Of a stretch of DNA of 64,000 bases, positions 58,461-64,000 are shown piece by piece; position 1 is the stretch's first letter; each line of letters starts with the position of its first letter. Origin of the DNA: Mesostigma viride (Eukaryota; Streptophyta; Mesostigmatophyceae; Mesostigmatales; Mesostigmataceae); the NCBI GenBank assembly GCA_009746045.1, contig RPFO01000497.1, positions 58,501 through 122,500 of the forward strand, written 5' to 3'. The position numbers were made by a program, and so were the translations under genes. The notes below the pieces were generated by a model. It was not told the DNA's origin and ran no database searches. It saw nothing but the letters and a program-made list of their open reading frames with translations.

Positions 58461-61400
58461 TTACTCTGGCCAAGAATTTTCCAGATCCATTGTCACAGTA
58501 TTTGGATTGGGGTGCTCTGGCTTGCTCATGCTCACCGCTGGCTCAAGCTTTTTGTAGCTGCTGACCGCTGGGCACATCTCCTCGGCCACTTCCTCGTCTA
58601 CCTGAAAGGCAGCATATATGTGCTCCACGATATGCTGCACCACAGGCTTGCCAGCGTCATTCTTCCCTTCTCGATGCACCACAATGTCCACGTGAGCCAG
58701 ATAGAGGCTGCTTGGACACGGCCGGAAACGGGAACCGGAGATGGGCAGGAGCAGGGCAGGTATACGCCATTGGTGGAAGTACAACTAGCAGCAACCATCA
58801 GTTAGACAGCGACCGCAGGTAGCGCCTGGGAAGCACTGTGCAATCTATGGAAGGTCCCCAGGGCAAAGCTCATGAGTAGGGATATTCAGAATGGAGTGGG
58901 TAGGGTAGCCAAAATGGATAGCGAAGTAAGAGGTCAGGGCCAAGCTGAGGGCTCGCAAGCTGTCCAGAAAGCATGTCAAAGTAACAAGATTATGGGACCA
59001 ATAATGTGAAACAAATAAAAATTGCAGGTTCCCCACATGCCCGTCTGATCTTTGGGGAAAACAAATGATGCCAGAGGGGGGCATGCATGCACGTGCATGC
59101 ATGTGGTCATCGCACGGATATGCAACGCTCCAAGAACACAGGGTCGTGTGAATGGGAAGTGACCCAGGAAGTGCGATGCAGCGGCCTTACATAAACGAAC
59201 TACAGAGCTTAACTGAGGCTGTCAAAGAGGAAAACTTGCATTTCTGGGTAGGCCTGCAAAATGTCCCACTACTCCCAAAGATAGTGACACATTTTCCCAA
59301 CGGGGACTTGTGTCATTCATTCCTCCAAAAACTCCAAACTCTACTCTAACACAATCTCTACTCTAAAAAGGTTGAACCAATCACGTGGAAAGCAAGGCTC
59401 ACCTGCTGGGAATGACGGCCAGCCGCTTCCACGGCAGCGTGCACAGCGCACTGTGGATGGTGTGGTGGTAGAGGCCCCAGTGGCCGCCGCGGCTCCGCGC
59501 CCGCTCATCCATGGGGGGCTCGACTGTGTCATCCGCCAGTATTTGGCAGACCTTGCCGGGGCGCGGGTGCTTGGCTCGGACGAATGGGTTGTGCTGCCAG
59601 AGGAACAGGAAACAGATTATAAAGGGAAGCTTTAGGATTCAGATTAGCAAGTAAGCATCTGGAATAGGAAACAGATTATAAAGGGAAGCTTCAGGATTTA
59701 GATTAGCAAGTAAGCATCTGGAATAGGAAACAGATTATAAAGGGAAGATTCAGGATTTAGATTAGCAAGTAAGCATCTGGAATAGGAAACAGATTATAAA
59801 GGGAAGATTCAGGATTTAGATTAGCAAGTAAGCATCTGGAATAGGAAACAGATTGTAAAGGGAAGATTCAGGATTTAGATTAGCAAGTAAGCATCTGGAA
59901 TAGGAAACAGATTGTAAAGGGAAGCTTTAGGATTTAGATTAGCAAGTAAGCATCTGGAATAGGAAACAGATTATAAAGGGAAGCTTTAGGATTCAGATTA
60001 GCAAGTAAGCATCTGGAATAGGAAACAGATTATAAAGGGAAGCTTTAGGAATTAGATTAGCAAGTAAGCATCTGGAATAGGATTGGACTGTTAAGTCAGG
60101 GAGAGGGACACACACAAGTGGACCGCCATTGCAAGTTCCTAAAAAGTGTGGCTTGTAAACTGATATGAATTCCCTAACATCCCCCTTCAGTGCAACAGAA
60201 GGTGGGCGTTCAACCATGGCAGTGCAAGCACCCAGCAGCGAAAAACAACAGGTGGGAGGAACCCATACCTTATCTCTCATTGCAAATGGCGGCGGAGCAC
60301 ACACAGCTGACACACACACAGAAAGAAGGCATTAAGTTAAAGCTTACCTGGTTGCCTCAGCCCAAGCTCAGCGGGTGCAAGACCAGACAACATCGTCCTT
60401 TGCTGATACCCTAACATGCCCCCTGAACTACCACATCAAGCAAAATAACAGCCAGTACTGCGGAAGCACCGATCCACTTGAAATGACATTGGCCTGGCCG
60501 TAAATAGCAGCTGCCCTGGACTTCAAGGAAATCTAGACCCCAAAAGCAATTTCAACTTTTGTGGCACCTGGAAGCCCATTCAGGGGCTCCCTTTTCCAGG
60601 CAAGCCATGACCGCACCGCACCATCACCATACAGCCATCGCGTCAGCGGGACAATACAAAGAAAAGCCATCATCGCAGTGTCTAGGCACCTGGCGGATGG
60701 CGGCGGTGCAGTAGCTGACCGACAGGTCGGCGCCCGTGTTGCTGAACAGCACCAGGTGGCGGAAGCGGCGCAGGCAGGACAGGTGGCGCTCGTCGCACAT
60801 GCGCACCAGCAGCGGCAGGACGGAGTCCGCGTCTGCTTGACACCGTGGAGTGTCGGGGGGTCGGTGGCGTCCAGTTGCCAGCGAGACGGTAAGGCTCGCC
60901 GTGTTAGGCCACAGTCATGTAAGGCTCGCCGTGTTAGGCCACAGTCATGTAAGGCTCGCCGTGTTAGGCCAAAGTCATGTAAGGCTCGCCGTGTTAGGCC
61001 ACAGTCATGTAAGGCTCGCCGTGTTAGGCCACAGTCATGTAAGGCTTACCGTGTTAGGCCACAGTCATGTAAGGCTCACCGTGTTAGGCCACAGTCATGT
61101 AAGGCTCGCCGTGTTAGGCCACAGTCATGTAAGGCTCACCGTGTTAGGCCACAGTCATGTAAGGCTCGCCGTGTTAGGCCACAGTCATGTAAGGCTCGCC
61201 GTGTTAGGCCACAGTCATGTAAGGCTCGCCGTGTTAGGCCACAGTCATGTAAGGCTCACCGTGTTAGGCCACAGTCATGTAAGGCTCGCCGTGTTAGGCC
61301 AAAGCCATGTAAGGCTCGCCGTGTTAGGCCACAGTCATGTAAGGCTCGCCGTGTTGGGCCACAGTCATGTAAGGCTCCCCGTGTTAGGCCACAGTCATGT

Positions 61401-63927
61401 AAGGCTCGCCGCGTTAGGCCAAAGCCATGTAAGGCTCGCCGTGTTAGGCCACAGTCATGTAAGGCTCGCCGTGTTAGGCCACAGTCATGTAAGGCTCGCC
61501 GTGTTAGGCCACAGTCATGTAAGGCTCGCCGTGTTAGGCCACAGTCATGTAAGGCTCGCCGTGTTAGGCCACAGTCATGTAAGGCTCGCCGTGTTAGGCC
61601 AAAGCCATGTAAGGCTCGCCGTGTTAGGCCACAGTCATGTAAGGCTCACCGTGTTAGGCCACAGTCATGTAAGGCTCACCGTGTTAGGCCAAAGTCATGT
61701 AAGGCTCGCCGTGTTAGGCCACAGTCATGTAAGGCTCGCCGTGTTAGGCCAAAGCCATGTAAGGCTCGCCGTGTTAGGCCACAGTCATGTAAGGCTCGCC
61801 GTGTTAGGCCACAGTCATGTAAGGCTCGCCGTGTTAGGCCACAGTCATGTAAGGCTCGCCGTGTTAGGCCGAAGTCATGTAAGGCTCGCCGTGTTAGGCC
61901 ACAGTCATGTAAGGCTCGCCGTGTTAGGCCAAAGCCATGTAAGGCTCGCCGTGTTAGGCCACAGTCATGTAAGGCTCGCCGTGTTAGGCCACAGTCATGT
62001 AAGGCTCGCCGTGTTAGGCCACAGTCATGTAAGGCTCGCCGTGTTAGGCCACAGTCATGTAAGGCTCACCGTGTTAGGCCAAAGTCATGTAAGGCTTACC
62101 GTGTTAGGCCAAAGTCATGTAAGGCTTACCGTGTTAGGCCAAAGACCATAGCCACTAAATAAATACTACTAATTTATTAAGAAATTACCTGTACTGCATC
62201 GCGTGGGCGTTATCCGCTCATGTCTAATCATTGACCCCTCCCCCGCACTCCCCTCTTGCAGTCCTGCCCCCAGTCTGCACCTTCCCTTCCGTTATCCGTG
62301 TCCGCCATCTCCCCATGTGAGCCCACAGCTTCCTGGTCCCCCCAACAGCACCCAAGACACATCACGTACTACTCTTCAGGTGCTCCAAGCACACCAGGCA
62401 AGCGAGGCATGCGCACAATGTCCAGCAAGCGAGGCATACCAACACAATAGTGAGCATGGGGGGGGGGGGGGAGGCGTGCCGTCTCGACGTGCTTGGGGGC
62501 TTAAATCGGACTTGTGGGGCAGACAACACGCGATTTCAATCACGCGAGCATGAGGCACACCACCGTGCTGAGAAGCCCACGGCACACGTTTGCAATCATG
62601 CTTGCAGGCACACGGCACACGTTTGCAATCATGCTTGCACGCACACGGCACACATCTCCAATCATGCTTGGAGGCACAGGGTACCTGGATCGCCACTCTG
62701 CCTCCCCGTGCCGTCATCTGTCAACATCAACTCCCGGCCCGTCCTGCCAAAAAGCTTGCCCGCGAAAAAGCTGGCGACCGGCCCCACCAGCGCCCGCTCG
62801 TACATGCGCGACCCAAGGTGGGGCGTCGCCAGCGTGGCAAAGGTGACGAGTGCCAGCTGGGCCAAAGCCCCCGCGGCATCCAGCAGCGGCAGGCACGCAC
62901 GCGCGTACAGGCCGCCTCTGTGGGTCATGGGTGTAGGTATGTGAGGCTTTGCCACGGGTAAGTAATGGCTGAGTGTGGATGCCTTGCAACATGCTCAACG
63001 TTGGGGACAAGGGCCACGGGTAAGTAATGGTTGAGTGTGGATGCCTTGCAACATGCTCAACGTTGGGGACAAGGGCCACGGGTAAGTAATGGTTGAGTGT
63101 GGATGCCTTGCAACATGCTCAACGTTGGGGACAAGGGCCACGGGTAAGTAATGGCTGAGTGTGGATGCCTTGCAACATGCTCAACGTTGAGGACAAGAGC
63201 CACGGGTAGGACAGCACCGGGGCCGGGGGAGGGGGGGGGGGGGAGAGGGCGAGGGATCGAACAGAGAGGAGGTGTATGGATGAGCGAGGGGACAAAAGAG
63301 GAGGGGGGAAGGGGGGGGGGGGGGGGGGCGGGAGGGGGGCAGATGCACTTGGAACAAACGCGGTCGTGCACACTCTAGTTCCTGACTCAAGTTCTCAAGC
63401 GCTTGTGACCGCAAACAGAGAAATGTTCTGGTCCCCGTTAAGCAGTAGCATTGCCGACATTTTCTCAGCCAAGCATACCATGTGCTAAGTACGGTTCAAA
63501 CGTGTGGGTGTAGATTTTCCCCTTTCGCTAACTTTCTAATTACAAACTAAAAGCAGTTGCCCCATAAGACTGGCATGCCATGGCACCTGCCCAGGTACAG
63601 TGTGCAAAGAGGAACCCACAAGGGAATTTTTGATCCCGTTTGTGCAACTAATGATCAACTGTCAACAGCAACTCACCACTTCCGCCTTGCTAATGTGTGT
63701 GTACCGAGCACATCCTGTGGCCCGGGGTCCCTATTTGCGCATCAGAGGGGCGAGGACCCCACATGCATCCTACCCATTGGTCTCTCGCACGTCCACTTAA
63801 GGCGCAAAAACAAACAATTGCCAAACTCACAAGCTATGCCCGATGAAAGTGAACTCCTCCAAGGAAGGATCTCTGGCCAGCTCTTCCAAAATCACCGTGC
63901 AGATCCTTTGCGCACCAGCCATGATCC
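58461..63927 (-). CDS. DUF676-type lipase/serine esterase, 3' five exons
   Basis: Minus-strand exons 63831-63927, 62685-62917, 60690-60832, 59403-59593 and 58461-58707 join in frame with GT-AG introns to about 303 C-terminal residues; the 5' part lies beyond the window. The first exon ends in FIGHSL and the next continues GGLYAR, so the nucleophile elbow GHSLGG is split by an intron. Then come TFATLATPHLGSRM and GRTGRELMLTDD, conserved in DUF676 (PF05057) hydrolases, then LRRFRHLVLFSNTGADLSVS and WKRLAVIPS, and finally AHVDIVV, which should hold the catalytic His. These are alpha/beta hydrolases acting on lipid esters; the substrate is unknown. Tandem arrays fill three of its introns next to the 3' splice sites. 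Confidence 0.87.
59605..60082. repeat. 59-bp tandem array upstream of a lipase exon acceptor
   Basis: About eight copies of a 59-bp unit (GGAAACAGATTATAAAGGGA, AGCTTTAGGATT, AGATTAGCAAGTAAGCATCT). On the sense (minus) strand each unit reads TTGCTAATC, then CTTTATAATCTGTTTCCTAT, then TCCAG. The genuine acceptor at 59594-59596 is preceded by the same CTTTATAATCTGTTTCCTGT. The array therefore looks like repeated duplication of a 3' splice site. Confidence 0.92.
60888..62147. repeat. 30-bp satellite in a lipase intron
   Basis: About 42 copies of a 30-bp unit beginning TAAGGCTCGCCGTGTTAGGC, with a handful of recurrent single-base variants (CACAGTC/AAAGTC/AAAGCC; CGCC/CACC/TACC). It lies in the intron between 60833 and 62684, about 55 bases from the acceptor. 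Because 30 is a multiple of three, frames stay open for more than 400 codons (Lys/Arg-rich or Val/Leu-rich decapeptides) but these are not genes. Confidence 0.97.
62952..63208. repeat. 62-bp tandem repeat in a lipase intron
   Basis: About four copies of a unit with CCACGGGTAAGTAATGGTTG and GGATGCCTTGCAACATGCTC, starting 34 bases upstream (in the sense of the gene) of the acceptor for the exon at 62917. Poly-G runs follow at 63229-63242 and 63308-63329. Confidence 0.92.
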
Positions 63928-64000
63928 CTGCAAGTGAGCGCTCGTCGTAAAACAAGAAAATTCCCTTATGATATCAGATGTATCCAATGGAAATGCGCTG

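Noticed and set aside
60888..62147. CRISPR-like regular array
   Set aside because: Units are contiguous with no unique spacers, in a eukaryotic intron.
60561..62162. Plus-strand ORFs of 433 and 533 residues with decapeptide repeats
   Set aside because: Frames stay open only because the repeat unit is 30 bp; the region is an intron of the minus-strand lipase gene.

Overview
This is nuclear DNA of a repeat-rich eukaryote. Real genes are split by canonical GT-AG introns. Coding exons are GC-rich at third positions, while introns and spacers are AT-richer and full of tandem arrays and transposons. A SHIPPO-repeat (axonemal type) protein implies a flagellated organism. A PLAC8 protein, a plant-like DUF676 lipase and a short TTTAGGG-like tract suggest the green lineage, so a flagellate alga with a large genome is my best guess. 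That assignment is inference and no species is claimed.

Layout. 1-8.4 kb: no convincing gene; a piggyBac-like TTAA-flanked element (510-2208), a satellite with perfect palindromes (3.3-4.1 kb), a 330-bp (CT)n tract followed by one possible exon, and minisatellites. 8.4-12.8 kb: a Ty1/copia element, minus strand, nearly intact except one homopolymer frameshift and lost gag. 13.3-19.5 kb: a decayed Ty3/gypsy element, minus strand, interrupted by a hAT-like element (13393-15104). 20.6-21.5 kb: a PDAP1/PP28-type acidic phosphoprotein gene (minus). 22.8-28.4 kb: a six-exon ALDH3-type aldehyde dehydrogenase (plus) whose second intron holds a 1-kb CCCCA array. 29.1-33.9 kb: nested LINEs, namely two ORF1-only copies (plus) and a reverse-transcriptase LINE (minus) inserted into one of them. 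34.2-41.8 kb: a CAGGGGGGG-ended MITE and three copies of a non-LTR retrotransposon with a restriction-like endonuclease, each inserted at a TATATA site; the longest is interrupted by a second hAT-like element with a perfect 8-bp target duplication. 42.0-48.8 kb: a six-exon SHIPPO gene (minus). 45.4-45.8 kb: a TA-flanked MITE inside one of its introns. 49.8-53.1 kb: a five-exon PLAC8-family gene (plus). 54.5-57.0 kb: a TIR-bounded block with no recognised gene. 58.5 kb to the right edge: the 3' five exons of a DUF676 lipase/esterase gene (minus), continuing off the window.

The five cellular genes show no functional linkage, as expected for a eukaryote. The most unusual signals are: (a) a very short (about 80 nt) structured interspersed element with 7-20 bp target duplications and 5' truncations, present at least seven times in the right half; (b) tandem or pyrimidine arrays lying directly upstream of 3' splice sites in several genes, including a 59-bp array in which every unit looks like a copy of the branch site, pyrimidine tract and AG; (c) the TATATA-targeted endonuclease-type retrotransposon with near-identical tail-to-tail copies; and (d) ORF1-only LINEs that share a 3' tail with the pol-bearing LINE.
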